Shown one piece after another: positions 12,476 to 25,996 of a stretch of 64,000 bases of DNA; position 1 is the first letter of the stretch; every line of letters begins with the position of its first letter. This DNA is from Hybos culiciformis (Eukaryota; Arthropoda; Insecta; Diptera; Hybotidae): positions 5,184,176 through 5,248,175 of the forward strand of contig OZ023273.1 in NCBI GenBank assembly GCA_964007475.1, read 5' to 3'. Below the pieces are notes generated by a model. It saw only the letters and a list, made by a program, of their open reading frames with translations. It searched no databases and had not been told where the DNA came from. The translations under genes were made by a program, and so were the position numbers.

Positions 12476-12649
12476 AATTAACTGCGGGGCTTCAGGGGTT
12501 AAAACCTCCTTTTTCGCAACCTAACCCATGGCTACGCGAGCTAAAGTATTGTCTTTATGGTCTTCAGGGATTAAAACCCTATTTTTTCGCAACATAGTCC
12601 ATTATTACGCGCGAACCAAAGTGTCCCTGCGGGGCTTTAGAGATTAAAA

Positions 12650-12860
12650 CCTCCGGGATTATGTCTTTTCGGGATTTCAGGTTCCGGGATTTAGTGTTTT
12701 GGGTATTTTGATGGGATTTCGTCTTTCCGGGATTCTAACTTCCGGGATTTGTGAATCCGGGATTGTGATTTCCGGGATATTAACTTCCGGGATTGTGATT
12801 TCCGGGATTTAGGGAAACGGGAAAAAACATTTTCCGGGATTTCGTACCTCCGGGACTTTC
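12650..12860. repeat. Mirror array of TTCCGGGATTT units
   Basis: The reverse-complement counterpart of the 12245-12475 array, about ten degenerate units. Between the two arrays a phrase built on GGGGCTTCAGGGGTTAAAACC occurs about three times (12485, 12560, 12633). Confidence 0.65.
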
Positions 12861-14534
12861 GACTCCGAGCATTAGACCGGCTGCCATTTTGAAGATCATG
12901 TTCGAAGTACTTTTTCGTATAAACGCATTTTGATTATGGGCTTTTAAGATTTCTAGAATTCGGCATTTTGTCATAAAACCTATAAAAATAATACATATTT
13001 CAGACCCATTTCCGTCATAGGACCAAAAAAATAAAGGAAAATTTCCATTAGTGGCACTATGACGATAATTGGACAAAAAATTTACCGAAAAAATTCCCAG
13101 TAGTCGGCATTATGCCGATCATTGAAAAATCAAGTTTTTTAATGCCAATAGGTAGCATCCCAATTATTTAATTAAATACATCTTTTTTTTATAAATCGTA
13201 TTAGTTATTTAAAATTATAATATTTATTCTTTTTATTAATCAAAATTATTTGTTTCTAGGTAACATAGTATTAAAATAAATAAAGAAAATACTTACCGCT
13301 TGCCTTACCAAAAACTTAAGAAAACTATGTTTTTTTTTTCTCATTGAAACTTTCTTGCGTTCAACTCTAATTATTTCATAAGACTGAAGAGATATTACAA
13401 AAACATCTTAATGAGAAAGAAAGAGAAAATAAGCAAGTACAAAATAAATTTATTATTTTCTTTCTTTTATCGCTCAATTTCTTAAAAAATGGTTTTTTCA
13501 ATTTGAAGTGCCGATCACTGGAGGGTGTGCCGATCACTAGGTAGTTTACCCTATCTCGCACAATAACTTTTTTATAAGAACGCTTGCCCTTAAATTTCAC
13601 TTTTTTAATGCGCTAAGAAATTTTGAGAACATTTAAATTAGAAATTTTAGATTTTAATTTTTTCAGATTTTTATGTCATGCAGTATTTAAATTGTTTTAA
13701 TAAATTATTCAATTTTTTTTTCATATTTTTGGATTTTTGAGTCACGGGTAAAAATACAAAAATATTTATAAATTTTGGAATTTCTAAATGCACGGAATTC
13801 CAGATATTCCTTTTTCATATTTCGCTTAGTCAAGAGCAACACATTTATGAAAAAAGAATTCCTTTTCTGGTTACTTTTATGATAGAGACATTGTCGAAGT
13901 AGTTCACGCGAGTTTACGAATCTACGCCACGCGACGTAAAAAAGAAAATCATCGTTCAGTTACAATAAAAAAATAACTGTTCAGTTACAAAAAAATAAAG
14001 CAATTGCATTTCTTAATATTTATGGTGTAGAAATATCTATGGTGTATAAATATAAAAGATTATTTTTTTAACTTTTACGCCGGAGAAGTTCAATTTACGT
14101 GCTTGAGTATAATACGCCTCATAAAGTTTCATATAATGTGTCTTTTTTATGTCGCATACGTGCATGAACTACGTCTAAAAAATCTTCGTTGGTTTTGTTT
14201 TTCTTCTAATTGGCGAGTTACTGAAAGTTTTGGAACAATTCGGAAGACGGAAGGTATCTGGTTTTTTTTTCTTTATATATGTATTACATATTATTTATTT
14301 TTTATTTGTTTTTTATTATCTAATCCAGCAAGTGAATTCGTTTATTAAAAATGTTAATTTATGTTTGTTATTTTTTACTTTTAAAAAGAAAAGATTCATA
14401 TAAGATACATGTAACTTAATTCTCAACACATTTTTTTTATTTTCATCGTTGAAGAAAAACATATTTATGAGCTTTTTAAAAAAATTTTCTTGCCCCCCCC
14501 TAGAAAAAATCCTGCGGGAGCCTATGATTCGAAT

Positions 14535-15277
14535 GCAAATACTTTTTATGTGTATATCACGTATTAATTATGTTATCAAAATATTGAATTTTTGCCATGT
14601 TCCAAGATTTATAAAGCATTAAAAAAAAGGAAAAATAAATAAAAAGTTAAACTCTAAGCATAACTTTTGATGAGTATAGTCCACAAGCTTCTAATTTCTC
14701 CAAATACCTACTATAAAATAATCCATACTTCCATATCTAATATTTAATAATAATTATTTTTATTTTAAAAATATAACAAATTAAGAGAGCATCAAACAAA
14801 ATTTTAATTCATATAAAATTGAAAACATAGGTAGGTATACTTAATGTGTATGTTTATATGTTTATATGTATATATGTATGTAAATAAAAGAAAAAAATAA
14901 AACTCATTTAAAAAATATTCAACATTCTTTTATCATTAGGAAAACAAATGTTCTGTAAGTAATTTTCTTTTTTTAAATAAAATAATTTATTGAAAATTTG
15001 AAAATGATTTCACAAAAAAAAAAATGATAACATCCTTTAGAATCACAATCATCAACATTATTATTCTTTACATTTGAGAAGGTTTTTCGGTGGAGTGGAA
15101 CTTATTTTTTTTATTTTATTTTTTAAGTGAAAAAGATTACATCGAAATTTCGTCTCTTGAACGATAAATATTTATAATTCTATCAAAGTTTGCTAGATCT
15201 AAAAATTCTGAATAATTTTTCTAGAGATATTTCAAACGTTATTAAAAAGGACTACTTAAACTGCTACTTTTACATAA
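14535..15277. other. Non-coding stretch with TATG microsatellite
   Basis: AT-rich; a TATGTATA-type microsatellite lies near 14845-14885. No gene seen. Confidence 0.4.
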
Positions 15278-15500
15278 TATCATAGATTAAGAATACAGAA
15301 AGATTTATAGCTTCATACAAAATTTTTTCAGCCTTTTTTGGTATTATTATGTGAAGGTGTTAGTAAAACTAAATAAAATTCTTTTCAAATATTGATAATT
15401 ATCACGTATTTTATTTTGTTTTACTTAGGCATTCACATGAAAATACCAAAAATAATGTTGTATGAAACTAACAATCTATGTATATTCTTAATCTATGATA
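15278..15500. mobile_element. Palindromic MITE, about 223 bp
   Basis: The left arm begins TATCATAGATTAAGAATA and the right arm ends TATTCTTAATCTATGATA. The arms match imperfectly over about 100 bp, including TTCATACAA against TTGTATGAA and TTGGTATT against AATACCAA, and fold near TTGATAATTATCA. The target duplication is not clear. Confidence 0.6.
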
Positions 15501-18500
15501 ATATATACATAAACCTATAGTAAGCTCTCTGCTTACTCAGTTTCTCACCTGAGTTGCTTCTAAAACTTCAATACTGTACAAGGAATGATAATTATATTGA
15601 GAGATTATTCTTTATTGTTTAACACTAACCATAACTAACATTTATTACCTTTTATTTTTATTATAATTATCTTATTTATAGCATTGAATAAATTTCTTGA
15701 GCCTACGCTACTTCAGTAAACAATTTTGCATGAACTGAATCTTTATAAATTACGTCTAGACGCAGTATAAAAAAAGTTTATTTACTTTTCAATTTATGAA
15801 TAAAGACAATTTTTTTTTTGTTATCATCATACGAGGATTTCTAAAACCAGTCAATTTTTTTGTTGTTTTTTTCACTTTTGTTCATGGTGTAATTCGACAA
15901 TGACATTTTATAAACATAGAATTTTTAATATTAATAAATTATCAAATTAAATTAAATTATCATTTTTCAATTATTTAGCATTAAAAACTCAAGGACTTCT
16001 ATAGAGGGACAATTATTCTATATATATAAATTAATCGGGTTTTTGTTGTAATTACTATTTATCATATAAATATGTAGCAAAAAAAATTAGTTCCAAAAAA
16101 CAATGCACTTTACATATAGAACCCAAAAAAAACTAAAAAATGGGAAAGAAACTTGTGGCAACAACAATAATAAGTAAGCAAGACCTGATGTCTAAAAGAT
16201 TCATAACACTTTGATTACAAGACTTGCAAATGATTGAATTATGTTAAATCTTTTTAAAATTTTATTAAATTATAGATTAATTCTTTGGAAAAAGAAAAGT
16301 GTAAAAGTGGAATTCATATTTAAATATTTTTCATTACATCTGTGAATTTTTCCATTACTGGTATATAAGTCAAAAAATAAAATTACTTATATATGTACTT
16401 AATATATGTATTTGTTTTAGGACCATTTTTAACCTTAATTAAAGTAATATAAATTTTAGATATTTTTTTTTGTAGCCAAAAAGCAATAAAATAAAATTCT
16501 TTTTTTTTTTGCATGTATGCACAGATCACGATTTTTTTTGGCTATATTAGAACAAAAAATTCCAAAATGACAATTTATATGCCAGGAAAAATTGCAATTT
16601 AAAATTAATATATTAAATAAAATAATTATTCAGAAAAAAAAAATGTTGAGACCAAAATGTAATCAAGATTTTGGAACATTTTGACCAATGTACCTAATAT
16701 ATATACCAAGGAATCCAACAAATCTTTTTTACTTTTTTTTATTTTTTGACTATTGTGTTTTCATGGAAATCCATTTGGATTTCCTACTGAAATGATCAAT
16801 TGGGTATTGGGAATATGAATTGATTTATTACAAGTTTGTTCGATTCATTTTTTTTTCATCTTTAAAAAGCCAACGCAAAATAAATCTTTTTTATTATATT
16901 TTTCTACAAACACAAAAAGTTAAAATAAATTTAGCTTCTCATTCTTTGATTTCAAATACATATATTCAAATAAAATTTTCTTGTAATAAAAAGTTCTAGT
17001 TTGACAACATAATACTAAAACTAACAATCTGAGGTATTTACTCTTAAGTTAAAATTATACTTAATTCGTGCGACTGAACGTGGGTTATATATTTGTAGCA
17101 ACAATAAGGCAGATACATGTAATTGTATAAAAAGAAAATGATAACACATCGATTGTCCCACCGTTTCATGAACAAAAATAAACTTTAATTTTTTTAACAT
17201 ATTTTTTTAAAATAAATTATTAAAAAAAAAAAAGGAAATTTTCCATTTTGAGCTTAACAAAAAATTTGTATGCAATTCTACGAAAAAAAAAGAAAAAAAT
17301 TAAATAAAAAATGAAATATAAATTGTTAGCAAACTGACTGGTGAACAAAATAAAGGATTGACCTAAAAGAAATTTTATTTTTTTTTTGTCCCTTGGAAAA
17401 ATAATTTTCTCTCATACATAACTAGCCTTGTTGAGGGGTTTTTTTTTGGTTAGTGCCACCAAATACATCAACTTAGCAAATAAAAAAAAATAAAATAAAA
17501 GCCAGAAAACAAGCATTTATTACTATTGAATTTTTTTTTTGGTTATTTTAATATTTAATTTTAACTGGAAAAAAAATGTTTGTCAATTTTATACACTACA
17601 TATTTTTTTTTATGTGTAATACACGAGATACATATATATACTGTTATTCAATTCAATTTCAGTTTTACTATCAGTCATTCATGACATTTAAATTTGTATA
17701 ATATATGATTGCGTATATATATGTTTACTGTATATTATATATTTCCATAACAAAATTTATGCGAATTCATATGCGGATACAACAGTTTTTAGTAAAATCT
17801 GTTATAATAATTAATATTGTAAAAAATATATTTATTACATGTTATATAAAATTGTTTATGACTTTGATGATCAAAAAAAAAATGTTTAAAAAATAAAAAT
17901 TGATAAGATATTTTATATTTTATGTCCTTAATTATTTTTAAAAACAAAACAATTAATTTAATCTCTGGATGAATTAAATATGGCATAGTTATAAATAATA
18001 AATAAGTCTTTAATCTATTATTGATGAGTTTTTCAATAAATTTGATTTATAAACTATACTCGATCATCAAATACCCACAATAATAAATAAACAGATACTT
18101 AGTATGTATTATAATATGTAATGAACGTGTGGAAACGTAATCAAAGTTATATGTTATATAAAAATCAGTCATATATTATATATATAATTATATTTGATAA
18201 TATTAATAATTATATAATAATTAAACTTTGAGTTCGAATAACTCTTAAGCCAATAGATTTAGCGAAAAATAATAAAAGACCTTTTTTGTAGAGCGTTTAA
18301 TTTACAATAAACATGACGCAATTAATTACTTTTGATTCATTTGTCGCAAGCTACGGAATTCTAAAGAACAAATGAAATTTTTCCCATGTTATTTATATGA
18401 GAAAATTTGACTGGAATGCGGACTATCTTAAAGTTAATATTATGAGCTAGAATTTTGAGGCAATTATTTTTTATGTATTTGGAACCATTTAAGCCCCTGG

Positions 18501-19213
18501 GAGCAAAGAAATTCGGAAAAATCCATAATAAGGACCACCCTAGTATACATATGTAAGGTATATGCAATCTGCAAAGTATAATGATAATTAAATTGAAATA
18601 AAAACTTCATTCAATTAAGTAATAAAATAACTCTATTTAGTTTTAATTAAAATTATTCGTTAAAATTTGTTTTCAAAATTTCATTCTGTTTTTTGACAAA
18701 AAAAGTATGGTTTTGATTTTTTAAATTCCTTAATTAGAATTGTGGTATGTGGTATTATACTATATGTAATATGTACAAACAAGAATTTTATTAATTTTAA
18801 TATTTTGCTACAAAGAATTCAAAATTTAATATTCCAATAATATAAGTGCAACCATAAACCAAAACAAAGTAAGAGATGCAACAAAAAATTAATTTAGTAT
18901 TCAAATATTTGTTAATAAATTTTGTTAGTTACTCTAAATGGCAAGCTGACATTAAGTTCAGATAAATGTTTTTAGGATCTTTTCATATATACATATACCA
19001 ATTTTCATCCAAATCCATTTCAAGCTCACACGATTGGAGACTAAATGGTATATGATATGGAACATATTTACCTTTGAAAAAGTCGAAATTGTAAAATGGG
19101 CCCCTAACTTTATTTAACGGAAACGGTCTAAAAATTCTGTCTCTTAATTACTATATTCAAATATAATTTAATTAATTAATTTCGGTTATTAGAATGTAAT
19201 ACCTGCGGCTGCA
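15501..19213. other. Long AT-rich non-coding stretch
   Basis: Open frames here (for example 17705-17986) are AT-driven and low in complexity. Part of 18360-18560 contains CTAGGGTGGTCC-like sequence that may be an old repeat, but I cannot classify it. No gene or RNA is supported. Confidence 0.4.
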
Positions 19214-20062
19214 AGTCTTTAAAAATATTTAAACGAACAATACAGTGTTGGATCTTCTTCTTTAACAAGAGAAGTAGAGACCACTGATCTCGGAGTTTTG
19301 TTGGATGAAAAGTTGAATTTTGTTAAACATATCGATTTTGTTACAAGTAAGGCTCTGCGTGTTCTTGGTTTTATCAAGAGGCAATCTAAACAATTCAATG
19401 ATCCATATGTTATGAAACTTTTATATTCTTCTTTTGTTCGACCCACTTTGGAATATTCTTGCCAAGTCTGGAATCCATTCTACGCAGTTCATATCTCTAG
19501 ATTGGAATCGGTTCAAAAAAATTTCCTTCGTTTCGCTTTAAGGCGACTCAATTGGCAGGATAATTTAAATTTACCTCCATACACTGACAGACTTCAACTT
19601 CTAAATCTCCCAAGTCTGGAGAATAGAAGAGCTTATTTGTCGTTCAGCTTTATCCATAAAGTCATCGAAGGAAAAACGACAAGTAGCTGTTTAATGTCTA
19701 ATTTATTTTTCAATGTGCCCTCAAGAAGTCTTAGAAATTTTGATGTCATTAGTATTCAATTTTCCAGAACCAATTATGGTCAATATAGCCCACTTAACTC
19801 CCTATTCAAAATTTATAACCGATATCATTTCCTTCTTCAGTTATACGTTTTCGAAAGTCCTTCTTTTAAAAGTAAATTTTATCATAATTTTTTAATTAAT
19901 TCGAACTAAGTGATACATTATTTAATAGTAAACACTGCTGCTTTGTATATATTCTTACTTCCATTATTAAATTGATTGTATATATATTTAGTTTTTTTAT
20001 TATAATTAAGTTGTATTCGCTCGCTTGTATTAAGCATTTGAAATAAATAAATAAATAAAATA
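19214..20062 (+). mobile_element. 5'-truncated non-LTR retrotransposon (3' end)
   Basis: Coding sequence for the C-terminus of a LINE polyprotein is followed by a short 3' UTR. The element ends in a run of AAATA units (about 20041-20060). This microsatellite tail and 5' truncation are typical of target-primed insertion. The upstream break is near 19214. Confidence 0.8.
19240..19909 (+). pseudogene. LINE reverse-transcriptase C-terminal region
   Basis: The frame contains TTDLGVLLDEKLNFVKHIDF, then KALRVLGFIKRQ, then RPTLEYSCQVWNPF, LESVQKNFLRFALR, and finally DRLQLLNLPSLENRRAYL. This series is diagnostic of the region after the polymerase palm and thumb in Jockey/CR1-clade LINEs. The YADD catalytic box and the endonuclease domain are absent because the copy is 5'-truncated. 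The frame is intact from about 19240 to the stop at 19909, with no internal stops, so the insertion may be fairly recent. An AT-rich 3' UTR and AAATA tail follow. The copy cannot make an active protein. Confidence 0.85.
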
Positions 20063-23000
20063 TTCATATCTTGTGTAATTGAATAGGTGGTACTTAAATC
20101 GAAATAAAACAATATTAATTTTTAATTTAACTTAGTATACTCTTGTTTTTATTTTAAATAATACATATTTTCCACCTGTGTACCACATGCAACACATAAA
20201 CACATAGGTATATTCACACAGTGATCGAATATTTATTAAGTGTGGTGAAAAAATTCAAATTGCAAAATTTGTGTTGATATTATCAAATTTAATTACTCCA
20301 GGTTCATTACTTATCACATTAGCATTTTAGTGACGGACGGATGGACTAAAAGACCGACATTTTTGTTGAAAACATAAAGTCGGTTTTTTAAAATTTTTTG
20401 TAAAACGGGCTAAAACACGAAAATTCAAATAATATAAAACATATGTTTTTTCAATAAAAGTTTAAAAAACATTTCTTTAAAAAACTTTCTTGAATCATCA
20501 ACAGATTATTTTATGTTTTATTTTTTGTGTATGTACAAATACAATACGTATACATTATATTACGTCATTTTGTCATTAAATATAATTTAAATCTCCTTTC
20601 AAAAAATTTTCTTGAATGTTCTAATTGTACTCCGAATATTATTAACCATTTAACACCGTCCAAAATTTTGATAAATAGTTTATGGTTCTTAACATTCTGA
20701 AAATAAATATTACATAGAAGATGTTTTCTGTAATATCATGATAGCTGAAATAAAATATAATAATAATAATAATAATTACATAGAAGATCAGAAAATATAC
20801 GGTAATTGTCAAAAACTAGAATATAATGTTTAAAAACGTTACATGAAAAAATTGTCAATGGTTAGTTGCGTCAATCTTTGACGGAAATTAATTAATGAGT
20901 TGGTGGTGTATCATGACCCACTGCACTTCAAGACAATAAATTGCCATGAAAACTTTACCATCACTCTCATATACAAAAAGGAAGGTATCTTTGAAATTCT
21001 TAGATGGATTTGGTGATTTTTTGTATTTCTGATTGGTTCTTTCTAACTTTGCTAGACTTGAAAAATTGTTTGAGAAATAATCTTCAGAACAAGTTTATGA
21101 GCCAAAAATATACCTACAAAAATGTACAATAGGTAAATTATGTACATATTTTGAATGTAATATATTGTTTGTATAATTATATCTAAGTTATTTCTAGTCA
21201 AACAAAACATCTTTCTCCTAAAGAATGATTCACTAATTTTTCATGTTTAAAATAGGTGATGATGTTAAAGGGTTTTTTTTTAATTTCTTTCAAGAAAATC
21301 AAGTTTTTCCACCACCTGGTATTATAATAATTATTAAAAGAAATAAGCTCTTATTAATTAACGAGCTATAAATAAATTGCAAAAAATTGGAGTGGGAGGT
21401 AAACATATTTTTAAAATTAATTTTTGTTTTTCAATTATTTAAATTTTAAATTTGTAGAAAACATTTTTATCATGAAATCAAAAGAATACTTACTTGTTTA
21501 GGTGTAAGTAGTTTAAAAATCTTCAGAAATTGAGTGGTTTTAAAAATTATTTGATTTCCTTATTTATATTTTTGACTTCATATCCCAATTATCCATTACT
21601 TAATACAGCTAATCATTAATAATTAAAAGGTTACAGATTTGGGTAACTTTAAGTTGAAAAGTTTACCCTTATTTTGAGTTATAGTCTATTTAGTGCCTCT
21701 TAAACTGAAATACCCTATTTTCCTATTTAACAATATTCAAATTTGAATCAAATTTTAATTAAAATTTACCAAAAACTCACTTAAACTTTTAATTTATATT
21801 TTAATCACTAAGGGACGTTGTTCATAACTATTTGTAATACAAATAAGGGATGTGCGCACATAATATTTACAAATGAGACAGAGCTTTTCTTTTCTTTTCA
21901 TTTAAACAAAATATGTTCATGCTTTTGTACATATGTACTTATCTAGGTACTACAGACAATTTATATTTATCGTTTTGAAAATTTTCTGTTTGTAAAGTTG
22001 AGAAGTTTTTTTATTTTAGAAAAAAAAACTCGTAAACTTTCGGTCCTTATGTTTATGATGAATCTTTAAAAAAAAAAAAAAAAAATCTAAAATCTAAAAA
22101 CAAAATTTTATGTCATTATTTAAATATATTCAGTCTCAAGATGTTGTTATTTTTAAGAAATTAAGATACCTAAAAAAAACAAAAAATTCTTGAAACTTTT
22201 TTAATTTGTGTATAAGATGCAATGCTTCGATAATTTATATAAGTTGACCTAAAAAATAAAATTTAATGAGATCATTAACTCGGCTTTATGAGGCACTAGG
22301 GGTGTTTTTATTCATTTCAATTTAATTTCCAAAATTTTTATTTCGAAGTAATTAGAAAATTTTTAGTAGAAACTTATTGCTGGCGATGAATTGCTGGCGA
22401 TGATTTACTGGCGATGATTTCCTTCGCGATGAATTGATAGGAAATGAATATGTCTAGATTCAGTGAAATGATCTATTTCAAATGTGTATCTAAAGTGTAT
22501 TGCCATGCCCTCATTACAAAGTAATTCAAGAATTCAAAAATAAATATAATTTGATTATGTTTTAAATATTGTTTGACAACTTAAATCTAAATAACTTAAA
22601 TTTAAAAATCTGCAAAATTAAAGTTCTTTTGAACTAATCTGCCCGGAATATAATTCCAAAAATTATTTATAATAGTTGTATTATAAATTTTACTTTAAAA
22701 ACGAGTTCATAATTTTAAATTTATATAATTTCTGTGGAAATTTAAAATTAATATTTTCACACCATGATCATAACTAACATAAAACAATCTTTGTATTGTA
22801 TGTACGTATTCAGATATAAAAATTCTCATTTTGATTTATTTAAAAAATAATGGAAAAAAAAAATTCATTGTTTCATGATTTTATCCTGGAAAAAAACTTA
22901 CATAAACTATAACAGCAAGCATATAGGTATATATATGTTTAATGTACATATATACACTTCCAAAGAACATTTTGTGTTTACTCTTGCTCAGATTCATAAT

Positions 23001-23485
23001 CTCATATAAATCCACACAACATGTAATTGGAAATGATATTCATGTATACTGTACGTATATACATAGCGTTACATACATTACTTATACTACTGACTACGAT
23101 GTTAACTATTTTAATTTTATCATGAATGCATTTGACTTTTTTCTTATTATCTTTGAATTAAAGGTTATTTCTGTAAAATGGAAAAAAAAAATTTTTTGAC
23201 TTTTTATTTTAATGTCAATATAAGAAAATTACCTTTCAGTTCTTAATTAAAAAAAATAGCTTATAAAATATAGGAACTAGCCAAAGTTTTAAAAATGCAT
23301 GTATATCTAAGTACTTATTTCAATAATCAATAGTGATTTATTTAAAAAAAAAATAATTTACATTGAAATGAATTTATACTTTAAATTTTAAATAGTTTTT
23401 TATACATGATAAAAACTATTTTTACTCGAACTTCGAAGACAGGATATTAATAGTATTTAATATTATAGAATAGTACATACATACA
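20063..23485. other. Non-coding stretch with small repeats
   Basis: A short tandem run of GCTGGCGATGATT-like units (about four) lies at 22378-22436, and a TAA microsatellite at 20758-20775. No gene is supported. Confidence 0.4.
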
Positions 23486-23772
23486 ATCATTGAGTAATAA
23501 TATTTATAAGAGGGTCAGAATTCATACAAGTAAATTTCAGAATTTTATTTTCAAATAACTCAAAAATGATGACAATATTATCAATGTATTGAATAAAAAT
23601 TTCATATTCAAATATGTTTATTCTTAATACAATAATAAAAATAATAAAATTAAGAATAAAAACATTTGAGTTAAAAAATTTTACTCAATACATTCAAAAT
23701 ATTGTCATAATTTTTGAAAAAAATTTACTTGTATGAATTCTGTCCCTCTTATAAATATTATTACTCAATGAT
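23486..23772. mobile_element. Palindromic MITE, 287 bp
   Basis: The left end ATCATTGAGTAATAATATTT and the right end AAATATTATTACTCAATGAT are perfect complements. The match continues inward through AGAGGG and GAATTCATACAAGTAAATTT. The whole element is close to one imperfect palindrome centred near 23630. It is too short to code. Confidence 0.8.
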
Positions 23773-25996
23773 ATAATCTAACTTGAGACACTTTTTTTTT
23801 TTAAATGCGGATGCGCGGAGAGATACTATTTTTTTGTTTTTTATCTCATTTTAATGTACTGTGTGATAATACCGCCCTCTTTGTTCCATTATATTTATTT
23901 TGTATATATTCATTATTTATCCATATGAATATTTGAAAACTAGTATCGACCCCGTTTTTTTTCACGTTCTCCTATTTTCTGTTTTTGGGATCATTTTAAT
24001 ATGGTTTTGTAAGCCCTCAGTTATTAAATTTAATTAGTAGATAGAAATCTAATAAAAATTAAAAATTTTATCTTGGTTACTCATTCAATCCGCGCGCAAA
24101 AAAAAAATTCTTTAATTTATTTTAATTCCACAAATTCGAATACTTAAGTTCAAATAATCAACTATATAGGTTTATATATATGTTTTTTTTTTTTTTCTGA
24201 ATAAAATTATAAACTAATTTTGAAAGTTTTCGGAGTATTTTAAAAAATATTTTCAAAACTTTTGTTTAAATTTGTTTCTTTGTTGCTATATAAGATTTAT
24301 ATTGCCTTTGGCAAAATTAAGGAAATAACAACAAAAAGAAGAAGAAGAAAAAAAAATATTATGAATTTGCATTTTTAATAAATTTTTTAAAACAAAAAGA
24401 TCCTAAAGCTACAAAAAAAAAAAAATCTAAAGAAAAAATTGCTATATTTTTCTTCATATTTAAAATATGAAAAACGAAAAAATCATACAAATTTACACAC
24501 ATTTAAATCATAAAATAAGTAAAAGTATTAAAATAACGGTTTATTGGTGGTATAATATTAAATGGCATGTGGTGCAGAAACCATTTACCTTCTTAAAAAA
24601 AAAAATTATTTTTTTTTATTACTTTGCCTAACATCCAAAGAAAGAGTGAACTTTTTTAATAAATTTAGAAGGATTTGCAAACATAATAAACATTATACAA
24701 CCCAGCTTCCCCAATCTTTTAAAATGTACATTTTTAGCTGAGAGGTGTTGTATTGCTGAGCCTACATTTTTAATTTTCTTCTCGAGTAATTTGAAAGATA
24801 AACCCAACCGTTTGGGTGCCAATTTCTAACAAAGAGCTTTTAATTGTTAATTTTTTTTTGTCGCTATATAATTCAGAGTGTCACTGAATCTAATTGTAGG
24901 TATAACACATATTTTTTCATTTCATTCAAATTTACAAATTTAAATATTTAAAGTTTTAAAAAGAAAAATTCTTGAACTTAATTGAACTTTATATTTTCAC
25001 AGAAAATGAAGTTCACATTACCCATCAAGATAATGGTTATTCTCATTTTACCTTTTGGACTTTTTTTCGTTGATTTTTAACCAAAACGTGAAATACATTA
25101 GGAAAAAAAAAAATGTAATAAAATTTTGAAGAATCCTGCAGCATTTTTGTTTCTATACCAAAGATAATAAAAGTAAATCCTAGGTTTTACCAACAAGAAA
25201 AAAAAAGGTAGATATTAAAACTATATATTTTCCTTCACTTCAATAATAATAATTCGATACCTATACCTTTTTATGCTTCTTTGTAACAATATAATTTATA
25301 ACTATTGATGCCACAAATTTTGCATTTCTTATAATAGAATTGTGATAAATCAAGTACATAATGTCTAAACCAAGTGTAAAAAAAATTTGAAGAATACCAT
25401 TAAGAAAGTAGTGTTGAATTGTATACCATTATGTTTTCATTCATTTCGGAACTTCATATGTCATATACTAATATTAATAATAATTTATTTCGATGATCCT
25501 TTGATATGATTATGTGATTAAAAACAGTCGAATTAATAATAAAATATTATTATTTATTTCCTATTTATCATTGAAATCTTAAATTCAACAAGCATTTATC
25601 TTTTACAAAACGAGTCTCTAGGAATGTGGTTATAATAATATAAAATTCAAATATAAAATTTAGCATTAAACTTTTATTACATTTCAAAAATCATATGTTG
25701 CATTTATAAATATTACAATAAAATTACATACATTGATTGATTAAATTGAAAACTATATTTGGTGACATTTTAAAAAATATTATTAGATAATGATAAATAA
25801 ATTATTCATATGTTTACATATAATTTCCTAATAATTTCACGTCATAACATAACAACAATATAAAACTTGTAAACCCATTTTTCTAAATTAATATATTAAT
25901 TATCCAAAATTAATTATATATTATACAAAAAGTTATAACAATATTTTAACTTCTGGACACCATTTTTAATCTATTTTAATTTTCACATGTTTTTTT
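23773..25996. other. Non-coding stretch downstream of the receptor pair
   Basis: Mostly AT-rich. The part closest to 25996 will include the 3' UTR of the minus-strand receptor gene. A 64-codon open frame at 24628-24822 is not convincing. Confidence 0.4.

Larger units (their letters stand above)
11845..13551. mobile_element. TA-flanked element with 12-bp core termini, 1.7 kb
   Basis: Begins GGGTAAACTACC after a TA (11843-11844) and ends GGTAGTTTACCC before a TA (13552-13553). The inverted match continues inward through AGTGATCGGCAC with one mismatch. The AGTGATCGGCAC word recurs subterminally near 12047, 12069 and 12094, and in opposite orientation near 13112 and 13509, as expected for transposase-binding repeats. 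No transposase frame is visible, so it is non-autonomous. A TA duplication fits Tc1/mariner-like elements but does not prove that class. Confidence 0.7.
11669..14526. mobile_element. Non-autonomous hAT-type element, 2.86 kb, with a nested insertion
   Basis: Flanked by the 8-bp duplication ATTCGAAT (11661-11668 and 14527-14534). The termini are inverted: CATAGGCGCCCGGAAGGGGG at left and GGGAGCCTATG at right, each with a GC-rich block (GGGGGGCAAG and CTTGCCCCCCCC) just inside. The 8-bp target site and C-rich ends place it with hAT MITEs. No transposase is visible. A second element occupies 11845-13551. After subtracting it the hAT element is about 1.15 kb. Confidence 0.8.

Noticed and set aside
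12106..13076. Open frames on the minus strand rich in FRDF and FPGF-like repeats
   Set aside because: They arise from the AAATCCCGGAA array inside a transposon; periodic, low-complexity translation.
24628..24822. 64-codon minus-strand open frame ending in a Cys
   Set aside because: Begins at TTG, no recognisable homology, and too short to separate from chance; could be an old repeat fragment.
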